DNA of 32,041 nt. Origin: an uncultured Acetobacteraceae bacterium (GTDB lineage: Bacteria; Pseudomonadota; Alphaproteobacteria; Acetobacterales; Acetobacteraceae). This document shows, piece by piece, positions 1 to 7,934 of this stretch; the stretch's first letter is position 1; each line of letters opens with the position of its first letter. The stretch covers positions 1 through 32,041 of the forward strand of contig CAIVPZ010000132.1 of the NCBI GenBank assembly GCA_903907955.1, given 5' to 3'. The translations under genes and the position numbers were made by a program. The notes beneath the pieces were generated by a model. The model did not search any database. It saw only the letters and a list, made by a program, of their open reading frames with translations, and was not told the origin of the DNA.

Positions 1-19
1 CTCACGACTCCCCTCATTT
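1..19 (+). repeat. Left terminal inverted repeat of the IS4-family element
   Basis: This repeat pairs with 1266-1284 in inverted orientation, with three adjacent mismatches after the first five bases and then an 11-base perfect block. It could extend left of the window. Confidence 0.7.
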
Positions 20-86
20 TCTCTGTCCCACATCTTGTGCCGATTCGTGCCGATTCTCTACCAGGGGTGAGAGTTTTCTGGGATGA

Positions 87-1271
87 GTGGACGGCATGGA
101 CATGGAAGCGGCGGACCTGCGCGATGGTGGACGACTGAAGGACATACACGCGTTCATTGACGGCCTCTACGATCGCGACCTCCACACCAAGCGTGTGGAC
201 TCGTTGGCCGCGGCCACACTCGGAGTCATGACCGGGGCGTCGCTGGCGGTGGCGATGATCGGGCAGGCATTGGCGCAGGCACGCGGCCTCCTGACCAAGC
301 ACGCGATCAAGGAAGTCGACCGGTTGCTCAGCAACAATGCCATCGACGTCTGGGACAGCTTCGCCCGCTGGGTGCCGCATCTGATTGGCACGCGCAAAGA
401 GATTGTCGTTGCCATGGACTGGACCGACTTCGACGGCGACGACCAGGCCACCCTCGCGCTCAATCTCGTGACCGACCATGGCCGGGCGATGCCACTGTTG
501 TGGCTGTCAGTGTGGAAGGACGAGTTGAAGGATCAGCGCAACGGCTTCGAGGATGCGTGTCTGCTGCGATTGTCACAGGTCGTCCCGCTCGGCTGCCGTG
601 TCACCATCCTGGCCGACCGCGGCTTCGGCGATCACAAGCTATTCGCGTATCTTGCTGATCTCGGCTTCGGGTATGTCATCCGCTTCCGTGGCAATATCCA
701 CGTCACTGATGCCTCCGGCGAGACGCGGACCGCCGCCGAATGGGTCGGCAAATCGGGTCGGGCGCGCAAGCTGCGCGCCGCTCGCATCACGGCGTCGCAT
801 GCCTATCAGGTCGGTGCTGTCGTCTGTGTGCACGCACGTGATATGAAGGAGCCGTGGTGCCTCGCGGCCAGCGACGCCGAGGCGCCCGCCGGGACGCTCA
901 TTGCGCAATACGCACGGCGCTGGACCATCGAGCCCAGCTTCCGAGATACAAAGGATCTGCGTTTCGGCATGGGAATGGCCGAGCTCCGCATCGCCGAGCC
1001 GGAGCGGCGGGATCGGCTGCTGCTGATCAACGCCTTCGCCATGGCGTTGCTCACCATGCTCGGGGCGGCCGGAGAAAGTCTGGGAATGGACCGACACCTC
1101 AAGTCCAACACGTCGAAGACGCGCACCCATTCGCTGTTCCGGCAGGGATGCATGCTCTATGAGCTGATCCCAAACATGCCGGAGCACCGCCTTCTGCCGC
1201 TGATGCAGAGGTTCGCCGAAATGCTGGCGCAAAGCGGGCTGTTTTGCGGTTCACTCTCGGAAACGAAATGA
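87..1271 (+). CDS. IS4-family DDE transposase
   Basis: This is a 394-residue transposase expected to cut and rejoin the ends of its own element. The DDE catalytic triad is visible: D111 in AMDWTDF, D177 in ILADRGFGD and E282. The last lies in the IS4 signature Y-x2-R-x3-E-x6-K, here Y275, R278, E282 and K289. The length is normal for IS4 transposases and the frame is open throughout, so the enzyme looks intact. The start drawn is a GTG at 87; ATG codons at 96 and 102 are alternatives and the ribosome-binding site does not decide between them. The gene fills nearly the whole element and its stop codon lies in the right inverted repeat. Confidence 0.92.
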   Translation: MDGMDMEAADLRDGGRLKDIHAFIDGLYDRDLHTKRVDSLAAATLGVMTGASLAVAMIGQALAQARGLLTKHAIKEVDRLLSNNAIDVWDSFARWVPHLIGTRKEIVVAMDWTDFDGDDQATLALNLVTDHGRAMPLLWLSVWKDELKDQRNGFEDACLLRLSQVVPLGCRVTILADRGFGDHKLFAYLADLGFGYVIRFRGNIHVTDASGETRTAAEWVGKSGRARKLRAARITASHAYQVGAVVCVHARDMKEPWCLAASDAEAPAGTLIAQYARRWTIEPSFRDTKDLRFGMGMAELRIAEPERRDRLLLINAFAMALLTMLGAAGESLGMDRHLKSNTSKTRTHSLFRQGCMLYELIPNMPEHRLLPLMQRFAEMLAQSGLFCGSLSETK

Positions 1272-1284
1272 GGGGATGAGTGAG
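1266..1284 (-). repeat. Right terminal inverted repeat of the IS4-family element
   Basis: Inverted partner of bases 1-19 (16 of 19 identities). It overlaps the last codons and the stop of the transposase. Confidence 0.7.
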
Positions 1285-1586
1285 CAAACGCATAGAAAAT
1301 GAAGCATATTTTGTTTGTCGTGCCAGCGGCCGTTATTAGTGCATATTGATCGTCACCGAGCTGATGCACAAGTGTTCAGTCGGCTACATGATGGCGCGAT
1401 CAAGCCAGAAGTCCCTAAATGCCCGTATTTGATGCATAGATAGTCAGATCGAGCAGCATTTTGGTGCTTCTGGCCTGGGCGTTATCGCTAAACAGATGAA
1501 AGTTGGTTCGTCAGCAGGAGAAGCGCATCAGAGAAATTTGCAAAACCATTCCTGCTGCCGTGTACGCCGGAAGCTGATTGGACGTT
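1285..1586. other. Intergenic stretch with no recognisable gene
   Basis: About 300 bp between the insertion sequence and the DUF2892 gene. It is less GC-rich than its surroundings. I see no convincing reading frame, RNA gene or terminator here. Confidence 0.5.
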
Positions 1587-1778
1587 TCAAGCTTTGCAGG
1601 TGCGGATACCAAGCACAGTGTAGAGAGGGCAGAAACGGATGCCGGCAGTCAGCAGCGGTACTAGACCGATCAATCCGAACCACCTTGCGTTGCCGTCCAG
1701 AATGACGAGCAAGGACAGCAGGCCCAAGCCAACAAGCACACGGATAACGCGATCTACAGTTCCGACATTCGGATTCAT
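1587..1778 (-). CDS. DUF2892 (YgaP-type) small membrane protein
   Basis: A 63-residue protein with two hydrophobic segments, roughly residues 11-26 and 33-47. It has the DUF2892 layout: an N-terminal MNPNVGTVDR, then membrane helices, then a CPLYTVLGI-like end. In YgaP-type proteins this domain anchors a cytoplasmic rhodanese; here it stands alone. AGGAGA lies just upstream of the ATG. The gene is 30 bp downstream of the carboxymuconolactone-decarboxylase-like gene on the same strand, so the two probably form an operon under the FNR/FixK-like box at 2231. Stand-alone DUF2892 genes are common in sulfur and anaerobic-response contexts, but no reaction can be assigned. Confidence 0.8.
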   Translation of the reverse strand: MNPNVGTVDRVIRVLVGLGLLSLLVILDGNARWFGLIGLVPLLTAGIRFCPLYTVLGIRTCKA

Positions 1779-1808
1779 GGCAGTCTCCTGTTGAATGGAT
1801 TGGATCGT

Positions 1809-2171
1809 TCAGGCAGCGGCAGGCTGGGTCTTCGCGGCGTACTGGTCATAGGCCTCGACTGCCTGGGCGGCATACATGACCGCCGGCCCGGCACCCATGT
1901 AGATCGCCATGCCCATGGTTTCCATCACCTCGTCGCGGGTGGCACCGTGGCGCACCGCGGCTTCGGCATGGAATGCGATGCAGGCGTCGCAGCGTGTGGC
2001 GACCGCGATGCCGAGTGCGACCAGTTCCTTTGTCTTGGTGTCAAGCGCGCGTGGCTCCAGCGCGGCACGGGCGAGGGCGGAAAAACCCTTCATCACGTCC
2101 GCGGCGCCGGTTCGCAATTCCTTCAGGGGCGCCGACAAGCCTGACGCCAGTTCCGGCCAGTTCTTATGCAC
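1809..2171 (-). CDS. Carboxymuconolactone decarboxylase/AhpD-like protein
   Basis: A 120-residue protein with the AhpD-like redox motif: E49 of TKEL, then C61-x2-C64-x3-H68 in TRCDACIAFHAEAA. In this family the CxxC pair and histidine support alkylhydroperoxidase-type or thiol-disulfide chemistry; true decarboxylases lack the cysteines. The length is typical of single-domain members. A peroxide or thiol reductase role is therefore more likely than aromatic degradation, though the substrate is unknown. It is the first gene of a two-gene unit with DUF2892. A TTGA-N6-TCAA box centred about 66 bp upstream of the start suggests control by oxygen limitation. Confidence 0.85.
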   Translation of the reverse strand: MHKNWPELASGLSAPLKELRTGAADVMKGFSALARAALEPRALDTKTKELVALGIAVATRCDACIAFHAEAAVRHGATRDEVMETMGMAIYMGAGPAVMYAAQAVEAYDQYAAKTQPAAA

Positions 2172-2230
2172 TTCGCTCTCCTCGAGACACGTCTCCGATC
2201 GAACCTTGGGCGGCTGGCGCTTCGGGCGCC

Positions 2231-2244
2231 TTGATCTATGTCAA
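2231..2244 (-). promoter_or_regulatory. FNR/FixK-type box upstream of the AhpD-like operon
   Basis: TTGATCTATGTCAA matches the FixK consensus TTGA-N6-TCAA exactly and the FNR consensus TTGAT-N4-ATCAA at all but one position. It is centred about 66 bp before the ATG at 2171, compatible with a class II position (near -41) if transcription starts around 2196. The other side, toward the gene at 2697, is more than 450 bp away. Confidence 0.6.
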
Positions 2245-2696
2245 TTGAGGAAATGAGAAAATGCACGCTCGTGGTCGACGGTTCGCCCCGGCGATGGCGA
2301 CGAGGCCGATGAAATTTGCAGATTGCGGCAACTAGCATTGTTCTCCATAAAGGGAACCTTGGAATCTACCCTCAAACACATCCGGCACTGGGCGTGAGGC
2401 GGGCTGATGAGCAGCATCACGGCCACCAGCCTCACGACGCACGGTCTGAAACGGCGCGATGCGCGAGGGTGTCGCGGTCTGCTGGCGCCGCTCGCTGGCG
2501 TATGGCGTCTGAAGCGCGCGACCGATGATAGCGGTGGAATGCGAAGCCGGCGGCACCCTCGGCGAAGCCGGCCTCGGTCGCGATCCCCGCTTGGGCAACG
2601 CGTTATCCAGGTCCTGGCCCTGATTTTGTCCCGACAATCGACCTGGTTCACGTCAATGGCGGCCAGGTCGCCGCTGACCGCAGAGGAGTTCCGTCG
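2245..2696. other. Long intergenic region without a supported gene
   Basis: Roughly 450 bp between the FNR-like box and the exported-protein gene. Reading frames exist on both strands, but none has recognisable protein character, a convincing ribosome-binding site, or a hydrophobic/globular pattern. It could hold the promoter of the gene at 2697. Confidence 0.4.
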
Positions 2697-3281
2697 ATGA
2701 AGGTGCTTCCGTCCACTGTCGGCGCAAGCCGCTTCAGCACGTTGCCATGCGTCGTTCGGGTGCTCGCGTTCGCACTGTGCGTCGGAGCGGCGATGGTGAC
2801 GACCCCGGCATGCGCGCAGCAACGTGGTAACCCGTTCGCGGGTCGCTCGGCCGGTGGCGCCGGCCCTTACGGTTCCGATGCCGGAGCAAGGGTCCACATG
2901 ATGCAGCAATCCCAGATCATGACGCGCGCCTATGGGGCAGCCGCTGCCGGTGCGGGTGATCCCGCCAGTGTCGTGGTGGAAGACGGAGGAACGCTGAAGG
3001 CGCCACGAAGGGTCGATCCCGACAGCGATCTCGGGCAGGTTTTGTTCGCCTCCTGTGCTGGTGGCGCCTTTCTCGGAGGCCTGACTTCGGCAACCACGAC
3101 GACCGTGGTGGCATCCGGTGCAGGAGCCGGAGCGGCTGCCGGCATCGGGCTGCCGATACTGGCGGGCGCGGTCGCGTCGGCCTCGGCAATCGGCTGCGGT
3201 ATTGGTGTTGCGACTGCTGCGGTCAGCCTGGGCGCGGCAGATGTCTGGCGTCGGCTGTTCCACATAGAACGTGAGCCATAG
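2697..3281 (+). CDS. Exported glycine/alanine-rich protein of unknown function
   Basis: I do not recognise this 194-residue protein. It has a Sec-type signal: basic start, hydrophobic stretch around residues 21-36, and a likely cleavage after PACA-Q. A low-complexity Gly/Ser/Ala region follows. The second half (about residues 110-180) is a hydrophobic run rich in Gly, Ala and Ser, spaced like Gly-zipper membrane helices, with two cysteines. GAGGAG lies upstream of the ATG. It could be a small periplasmic or outer-membrane-associated protein. It stands about 230 bp before the transporter pair, same strand, and may or may not be co-transcribed. Confidence 0.6.
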   Translation: MKVLPSTVGASRFSTLPCVVRVLAFALCVGAAMVTTPACAQQRGNPFAGRSAGGAGPYGSDAGARVHMMQQSQIMTRAYGAAAAGAGDPASVVVEDGGTLKAPRRVDPDSDLGQVLFASCAGGAFLGGLTSATTTTVVASGAGAGAAAGIGLPILAGAVASASAIGCGIGVATAAVSLGAADVWRRLFHIEREP

Positions 3282-3512
3282 CGCGACCATCCGGGTTGCT
3301 TTCGCGGGGCCGCGTGCGGCCGTGCAAGAGCTGGGTCCGGGGGACACCAGCCCGGCAACCGCGCGGTCGCCGTAGGCCGCTCGGATGGAAGGCCCGCTCA
3401 CGGTTCCGCCCGGCGCAGTCATTCGTATTGCCCTCAAAAAGCAAATAATATAACCTGTGGGCTGGCAATTGATGATGCCCGCCGCGTGCGGGCCTGTGCG
3501 GGAGAAATGCCG

Positions 3513-4028
3513 ATGCCGCGCCTGACAGACCGCGCCTGGTCACCCTACGTCGCGGGGGTGCTGATCGGGCTGCTGCAAATCCCCGCATTCCTGCTCCTCG
3601 ATGCCGCCCTCGGCACCTCGTCGTCCTATGTGACCGTCGGCGCCAGCCTGGCTGAATTCGCGGATCCCTCGGTGCGCGGCCTTCAGTACGCGGCCCGCCA
3701 CCTCGACGGCGCGAAGAACTGGTGGCAGGTGGCGCTGGTCGGCGGCATCGCCCTGGGCGCGCTGGTTTCCTCCGTTTTGTCGGGAACGCGGCGGCGCGGC
3801 GTTTCGCCGGCATGGGCGCGGGCGCTCGGCACCAACAGCCGGCTCTCTCGCTTCGTGCTGGCGTTCATCGCCGGTTTCGTGATGCTCGCCGGGGCACGCA
3901 TCGCCGACGGGTGCACGAGCGGGCACGGCATCTCCGGCATCGCCCAGCTTGCCATCGCCTCGTTCATCGCAGTGGCTGCGATGTTTGCGGGCGGCATCGC
4001 CACCGCGCAGCTGCTGCGCCGCATCTGA
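3513..4028 (+). CDS. YeeE/YedE-family sulfur transporter, N-terminal half protein
   Basis: A 171-residue membrane protein with about four hydrophobic segments. It has the YeeE/YedE (DUF395) signature ADGCTSGHGISG, with the key cysteine at residue 134. In the thiosulfate transporter TsuA (YeeE) the equivalent cysteines line the pore and relay thiosulfate; many bacteria split the transporter into two half-size proteins, as here. I chose the ATG at 3513 because GGAG at 3501-3504 is well placed for it; the ATG at 3507 is too close, and a GTG at 3486 would add nine residues. It is 14 bp upstream of the partner half, in one operon. Substrate (thiosulfate or another sulfur compound) is inferred from family and context. 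Confidence 0.87.
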   Translation: MPRLTDRAWSPYVAGVLIGLLQIPAFLLLDAALGTSSSYVTVGASLAEFADPSVRGLQYAARHLDGAKNWWQVALVGGIALGALVSSVLSGTRRRGVSPAWARALGTNSRLSRFVLAFIAGFVMLAGARIADGCTSGHGISGIAQLAIASFIAVAAMFAGGIATAQLLRRI

Positions 4029-4042
4029 AGGGAGAGCAGGCA

Positions 4043-4621
4043 ATGTCCGTCCTGACAGCTATTCTGACCGGCTTGGCCATGGGCGCGGTGTTCGGCATCG
4101 CGCTGGAAAAGTCGCGCGTGTTCGAGCCCGGCGTGATCGTCGGCCAGATGCAGCTCCGCAACTTCCTGATGCTGAAGATATTCCTCACGGCAGTTGCCAC
4201 GGGACTTGTGGTGCTCGCGGCGCTGAACGGTGCGGGGTTGGCGACGTTGCACCCCAAGACGACGATGTACCTCGCGGACGCGCTCGGCGGTGCGCTGCTC
4301 GGCGTCGGAATCACCCTGGCCGGTGCCTGCCCCGGAACGGTTGCTGCCCAGATCGGTGCCGGTTATCGCGATGCTTGGTTCACCTTCGCCGGTGGCCTCG
4401 CTGGGGCCATCGCTTTCACCTATGCCGAGCCGGCGCTGCGCCCGGTGCTGCTGACGGGATCGGGTGCGCTCACGCTCGATCGGCTTATCGCTGTGCCGTT
4501 CTGGCAAGTCGCACTCTGCTTCGCTGCGGTGCTGGTTGCCGGCCTCGCGGCTCTGGAACGCTGGCGGTCCTGGCGCGACGAGATCGGCCCCGCAGCCGAT
4601 GGGCTGCAGCCGCGGGCCTGA
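4043..4621 (+). CDS. YeeE/YedE-family sulfur transporter, C-terminal half protein
   Basis: A 192-residue membrane protein with the second YeeE/YedE signature LAGACPGTVAAQIGAG, with the cysteine at residue 96. It complements the preceding half, and together they make the two-cysteine arrangement of a full-length YeeE transporter. GGGAGAG lies just upstream of the ATG. In other alphaproteobacteria and in Xylella, DUF395 pairs sit in BigR-controlled sulfur operons; here an SqrR/BigR-like regulator lies about 3.3 kb downstream. The reading frame is open further upstream, but that extension overlaps the first half gene and has no membrane-protein character, so the internal ATG is preferred. Confidence 0.87.
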   Translation: MSVLTAILTGLAMGAVFGIALEKSRVFEPGVIVGQMQLRNFLMLKIFLTAVATGLVVLAALNGAGLATLHPKTTMYLADALGGALLGVGITLAGACPGTVAAQIGAGYRDAWFTFAGGLAGAIAFTYAEPALRPVLLTGSGALTLDRLIAVPFWQVALCFAAVLVAGLAALERWRSWRDEIGPAADGLQPRA

Positions 4622-4647
4622 CCGGGCGAACGCCCGGCCGGTCTTCT
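4622..4647 (+). terminator. Possible hairpin terminator after the YeeE/YedE pair
   Basis: CCGGGCG at 4622-4628 and CGCCCGG at 4631-4637 form a strong hairpin starting one base after the stop codon. A short pyrimidine stretch, TCTTCT, follows. The T-run is weak, so this may only be a partial terminator or mRNA 3'-end stabiliser. Confidence 0.35.
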
Positions 4648-4799
4648 CGTGGCAAGATCGACCGGGCGCTTTCTTGCGGCTCCTTGTCTTGACTAACAAC
4701 GGTACCGGCGCGATGCCGGAGGCTGACAAGCACCCGGGCGGGTGCGCCATAGGCTGACGCAATGATCTGCCGTAAAGAAACGACACGAGGAAATATCAA

Positions 4800-6005
4800 A
4801 TGCACCGTCGCACCCTGATGCTGGGTTCCGGCGCCGCCCTGCTGGGCGCGCGTGAGGCGGCTGCCGCCGGCGCCCTCTCCGACCCGGGCCTGCCCGCCGG
4901 CACCCGCGAGGTGGCCGAGATGGCATCGCCTCCCGGCAAGGTGAAGCTGATCCGGCTGACCGACCGGCCGCCCAACTACGAGACGCCGCTTGAAGCGTTC
5001 CGCACACCGATCACTCCCAACAACCGGTTCTTCGTTCGCTATCATCTGGCCGAGTTGCCGACGATGGCGGAGTTGAAGGACTGGACGCTCACGCTTGGCG
5101 GCGATGCCGCGGCTGGAACGGCAAAGCTGACTCTCGCCGATCTGCGCAGGTTGCCGGCCGCCGAGGTGACGGCGGTGTGCCAGTGTGCGGGTAACCGGCG
5201 CGGCCTGTTCAGCCCGCATGTTCCGGGCGTGCAGTGGAGCATCGGCGCGATGGGATGTGCGCGCTGGCGCGGGGCGCGGCTTCGCGACGTGCTGAAACTG
5301 GTCGGTATGAAGCCCGAGGCGCTGGAGGTGCGCTTCCATGGCAGCGACCACGGCCCGTTGTCCGAGACGCCGATCTTCCGCAAGAGCCTGCCGATGGCGC
5401 GGGCGCTGGACCCGAACACGCTGATCGCATGGGAGATGAACGGCGCCGCGCTGCCGCTGGCCAACGGCTTTCCCGCGCGCATCATCGTCCCCGGCTGGAC
5501 GGCCACGTACTGGATGAAGCACGTGACCAGTATCGACATCACCAGCGCGGCGGATGACGGGTTCTGGATGCAGAAGGCGTATCGGGTGCCGCATGGCGTG
5601 TTCCCGGCGGCGGCTCCGTTTCCCAGCCAGGACACAGCACAAAACAGCCCGGTCACCGACATCGTGGTGAACACGCTGGTGACTGATCCGGTCGCCGACT
5701 CAAGGGTGCATGCCGGCGGGTTCGAGGTCAGGGGCATTGCCTGGGACGGCGGCAGCGGCATCCATCAGGTCGAGGTTTCCATCGATGAAGGCAAGACCTG
5801 GCAGACCGCGAAGCTCGACAAGGACCTTGGCCCGTTCGCGTTCCGCGCCTGGCGGCACCCGATCGCACGCGTGGCTCCCGGTCCGGTGGCGCTGCGGGTG
5901 CGCGCCACCGCCAACAACGGTGCGGTGCAGCCGGACCAGTTGATGTTCAACCCGGCCGGCTATCACAACAACGCCGTCCGTACCGTGCATGTCGTCGCGG
6001 CCTGA
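4800..6005 (+). CDS. sorA: SorA-type sulfite dehydrogenase, molybdenum subunit
   Basis: A 401-residue enzyme of the sulfite oxidase family. It should oxidise sulfite to sulfate in the periplasm and pass electrons to a c-type cytochrome. A Tat-like leader is visible (HRRTLMLG then a hydrophobic stretch). The molybdenum-ligand cysteine is C129 in VCQCAGNRRG, and the substrate-site motif HGSDHG also fits the family. The C-terminal third is the Mo-co dimerisation domain. The gene is 14 bp upstream of a one-haem cytochrome c, the SorAB arrangement of Starkeya. It would remove the sulfite produced by reverse Dsr after export. A SoxCD-type protein is an alternative, but no sox genes are nearby and SorB fits the small partner better. 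Confidence 0.85.
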   Translation: MHRRTLMLGSGAALLGAREAAAAGALSDPGLPAGTREVAEMASPPGKVKLIRLTDRPPNYETPLEAFRTPITPNNRFFVRYHLAELPTMAELKDWTLTLGGDAAAGTAKLTLADLRRLPAAEVTAVCQCAGNRRGLFSPHVPGVQWSIGAMGCARWRGARLRDVLKLVGMKPEALEVRFHGSDHGPLSETPIFRKSLPMARALDPNTLIAWEMNGAALPLANGFPARIIVPGWTATYWMKHVTSIDITSAADDGFWMQKAYRVPHGVFPAAAPFPSQDTAQNSPVTDIVVNTLVTDPVADSRVHAGGFEVRGIAWDGGSGIHQVEVSIDEGKTWQTAKLDKDLGPFAFRAWRHPIARVAPGPVALRVRATANNGAVQPDQLMFNPAGYHNNAVRTVHVVAA

Positions 6006-6019
6006 GGGGGAAACCGATC

Positions 6020-6307
6020 ATGCATCGCATTGCCCTCGCCATGCTGCTGGCCGCCGCTCCCGTCCTGGCTATTGCTGACGACGTCCCGGCACCGCTGCGC
6101 CCTGGCGCGGGGCAGGAGACGGTGGAAAGAATCTGCTCCGGCTGCCACACGACCAGCTACATCCGGATGAATGCCCCGTTCCTGAGCGAGGCGCAGTGGA
6201 AGGCCGAGGTGACGAAGATGCGCCAGGTTTTCGGCGCGCCGATCGAGGATGACGAGGTGGCGGAGATTCTCGCCTATCTGATCGCGGAATACGGCGCGCC
6301 GAAGTAG
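6020..6307 (+). CDS. sorB: SorB-like monohaem cytochrome c
   Basis: A 95-residue exported cytochrome. A signal peptide (cleavage probably after LAIA, before DDVPAP) is followed by one haem-binding motif, CSGCH (C39 to H43); M50 or M67 could supply the sixth ligand. The size matches SorB, the small electron-accepting subunit of SorAB sulfite dehydrogenase. Position directly after sorA, with GAGGGGGAAA before the ATG, supports a common transcript and complex. Electrons would pass on to a soluble cytochrome c and then to a terminal oxidase or photosynthetic reaction centre. Confidence 0.82.
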   Translation: MHRIALAMLLAAAPVLAIADDVPAPLRPGAGQETVERICSGCHTTSYIRMNAPFLSEAQWKAEVTKMRQVFGAPIEDDEVAEILAYLIAEYGAPK

Positions 6308-6403
6308 GGCCGCCGACCAGCCCCGTATCGTATCGGGACGTGCGCGGTCGTGTGAACGGCCGCCTGCACGACAGCACGATCATGCCCCGGAGAGGCATCG
6401 TCC

Positions 6404-7195
6404 ATGCAGTCCATCGACGTCGTGCGGGACGGCCTTGCCCTGGTGTGCGGCGGGGCGGTTGGGTTTTCGCTGGGGTTGATCGGCGGTGGCGGATCGGTGC
6501 TCGCCGTACCGCTGTTGCTGTATGTCGTCGGCATGCCCGATCCGCATATGGCCATTGGCACCAGCGCCCTGGCGGTGGCGGCGAATGCCTTCGCCAATCT
6601 CGGCCCGCACGCACGCGCGGGCAATGTGCGTTGGGGGCCGGCCGCGGTGTTCGCTGCCGGCGGCGTGCTTGGCGCTTACGCTGGTTCGAGCGCGGGCAAG
6701 GCGTTCGACGGCCAGCGCCTGTTGCTACTGTTTGCCCTGTTGATGCTGGTGATCGCCGCGCTGATGCAGAAGCCGCGGCGCTTCGTCGTCGGCGGGCCGA
6801 TCCATCTGACCGCGCCGCTTGTCGCCCGCTTCGCCGGTGCGGGCCTCGGCACCGGGCTGCTGGCCGGGTTTTTCGGCATCGGTGGGGGATTCCTGATCGT
6901 GCCGGCGCTCACGCTGATCTGTGGGCTCGCGACGCTGGAGGCGATCGGGTCATCGCTCCTCTCGGTCGGCGCCTTCGGCTTCACGACCGCGGTGAACTAC
7001 GGCATCTCCGGGCTGATTGATTGGACCATCGCCGTGATCTTCATCGCGGGCGGCGTCGCCGGCGGAGCAGTCGGGGTGGCCAGCGCTGGGCGCCTCGCGC
7101 GCAACCGGCTGGCGCTCAACCGTGTGTTTGGCGCCATCGTGATATCGGTCGCACTCTACATGCTGGCGCACAGCACCGGGTTGATCGGCGGCTAG
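6404..7195 (+). CDS. TauE/SafE-family anion exporter (probable sulfite exporter)
   Basis: A 263-residue, roughly eight-helix membrane protein with the two internal TauE/SafE repeats: GLIGGGGSVLAVP near residue 25 and GFFGIGGGFLIVP near residue 155. GTSALAVAANA follows the first repeat. Family members move sulfite, sulfoacetate or other sulfur anions across the cytoplasmic membrane. Placed after sorAB, it would logically carry sulfite made by cytoplasmic DsrAB to the periplasmic SorAB. Its 3' end overlaps the convergent methyltransferase gene by four bases. The family is sure; the substrate is inferred from context. Confidence 0.85.
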   Translation: MQSIDVVRDGLALVCGGAVGFSLGLIGGGGSVLAVPLLLYVVGMPDPHMAIGTSALAVAANAFANLGPHARAGNVRWGPAAVFAAGGVLGAYAGSSAGKAFDGQRLLLLFALLMLVIAALMQKPRRFVVGGPIHLTAPLVARFAGAGLGTGLLAGFFGIGGGFLIVPALTLICGLATLEAIGSSLLSVGAFGFTTAVNYGISGLIDWTIAVIFIAGGVAGGAVGVASAGRLARNRLALNRVFGAIVISVALYMLAHSTGLIGG

Positions 7196-7815
7196 CGTTT
7201 CGGCTTGCGGGCGACGAGGTCGATGACCGCTGAAAAGCCGACATGGTGCGTGCCCTCGGCCAACTCGGCCTCATACTCGGCAAGCTCCACGATTTCGATT
7301 GCAGCAAAGGACTCGCGCAGCAGCGCCTCGGTGTAGAGATTCTCGACCTGTGACGGGCCGCCGGTGCCGTGCGCGAGCTGCGCCGGCGTATAACCCTCGA
7401 TCAGCAGCAGCCCGCCGGGCAGCAGCACGTCCTGCATCCGCCGGAAGATCGTCGCCCGCAGATCGGGGCCGGCGAACTGGAAGAACACGCCCACCACGAC
7501 GTCGAAGCGCGGTGCGCCCCAGTCCCAGGTCGCAAGGTCTGCCTGCACGATGTCGATCGCAACAACGCGCTGCACGGCGAGGCGGTGCGCCTTGGCGATC
7601 GCGGCGGGTGAGAACTCGACGCTGGTCACCTCGAGCCCTTGCTCGGCCAGCCACACGCCGTTTCGTCCTTCGCCATCGGCGATGCACAGCGCCCGGCCGC
7701 ATGACGGCAATCTGTGGGCCTGGGCGGCGAGGAACCTGTTCGGCGCGGTGCCGAACAGGTAGTCCTCACCGGCATAGCGGGCATTCCAACGCTCAATTTC
7801 CGTCTGATCGACCAC
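7192..7815 (-). CDS. Class I SAM-dependent methyltransferase (TehB/TPMT-like)
   Basis: A 207-residue Rossmann-type methyltransferase. The SAM-binding loop is CIADGEGRNGVWLA near residue 44, followed by the acidic VTSVEFS end of strand 2 and motif IV near residue 105 (FDVVVGVFFQF). This subgroup resembles TehB and thiopurine/thiol methyltransferases, which methylate tellurite, selenite or thiols. A thiol or sulfide detoxification role would suit this locus, but the substrate cannot be read from sequence. The start is a GTG at 7815 with AGAGAG upstream. It is divergent from the SqrR-like regulator with about 120 bp between them, so the regulator could control it. Confidence 0.8.
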   Translation of the reverse strand: MVDQTEIERWNARYAGEDYLFGTAPNRFLAAQAHRLPSCGRALCIADGEGRNGVWLAEQGLEVTSVEFSPAAIAKAHRLAVQRVVAIDIVQADLATWDWGAPRFDVVVGVFFQFAGPDLRATIFRRMQDVLLPGGLLLIEGYTPAQLAHGTGGPSQVENLYTEALLRESFAAIEIVELAEYEAELAEGTHHVGFSAVIDLVARKPKR

Positions 7816-7869
7816 GTCTTGCTCTCTTTGATGCTGTGCTTCGGTTGACCGCTCCCGGCTCGCGCGTCA

Positions 7870-7880
7870 AGATTGCTATT
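7870..7880 (+). promoter_or_regulatory. AT-rich candidate operator in the regulator/methyltransferase intergenic region
   Basis: AGATTGCTATT lies in the 120-bp divergent region, about 55 bp upstream of the SqrR-like start. The same 11-mer recurs inverted at 30036-30046, just upstream of the broken SQR-like gene. It is a candidate binding site for the ArsR-type regulator; this is inference only. Confidence 0.3.
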
Positions 7881-7934
7881 ACGAAGATCTGCCCGGTCGA
7901 ATCGGCGGCCTGCCTTCCAATTTAGCCAAGTGTG

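Larger units (their letters stand above)
1..1284 (+). mobile_element. IS4-family insertion sequence, apparently complete
   Basis: A single transposase gene is bracketed by imperfect terminal inverted repeats: the first 19 bases of the window match the reverse complement of 1266-1284 at 16 of 19 positions, including an uninterrupted 11-base block TCCCCTCATTT. The right repeat contains the transposase stop codon. The element seems to begin exactly at base 1, so the left flank and any target-site duplication cannot be inspected. The window probably starts at a repeat boundary. Confidence 0.8.

Noticed and set aside
2241-3437. A 398-codon minus-strand frame across the exported-protein gene and its upstream region
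   Set aside because: Composition is Arg/Ser/His-rich without domains. The plus-strand frame has a signal peptide and ribosome-binding site.
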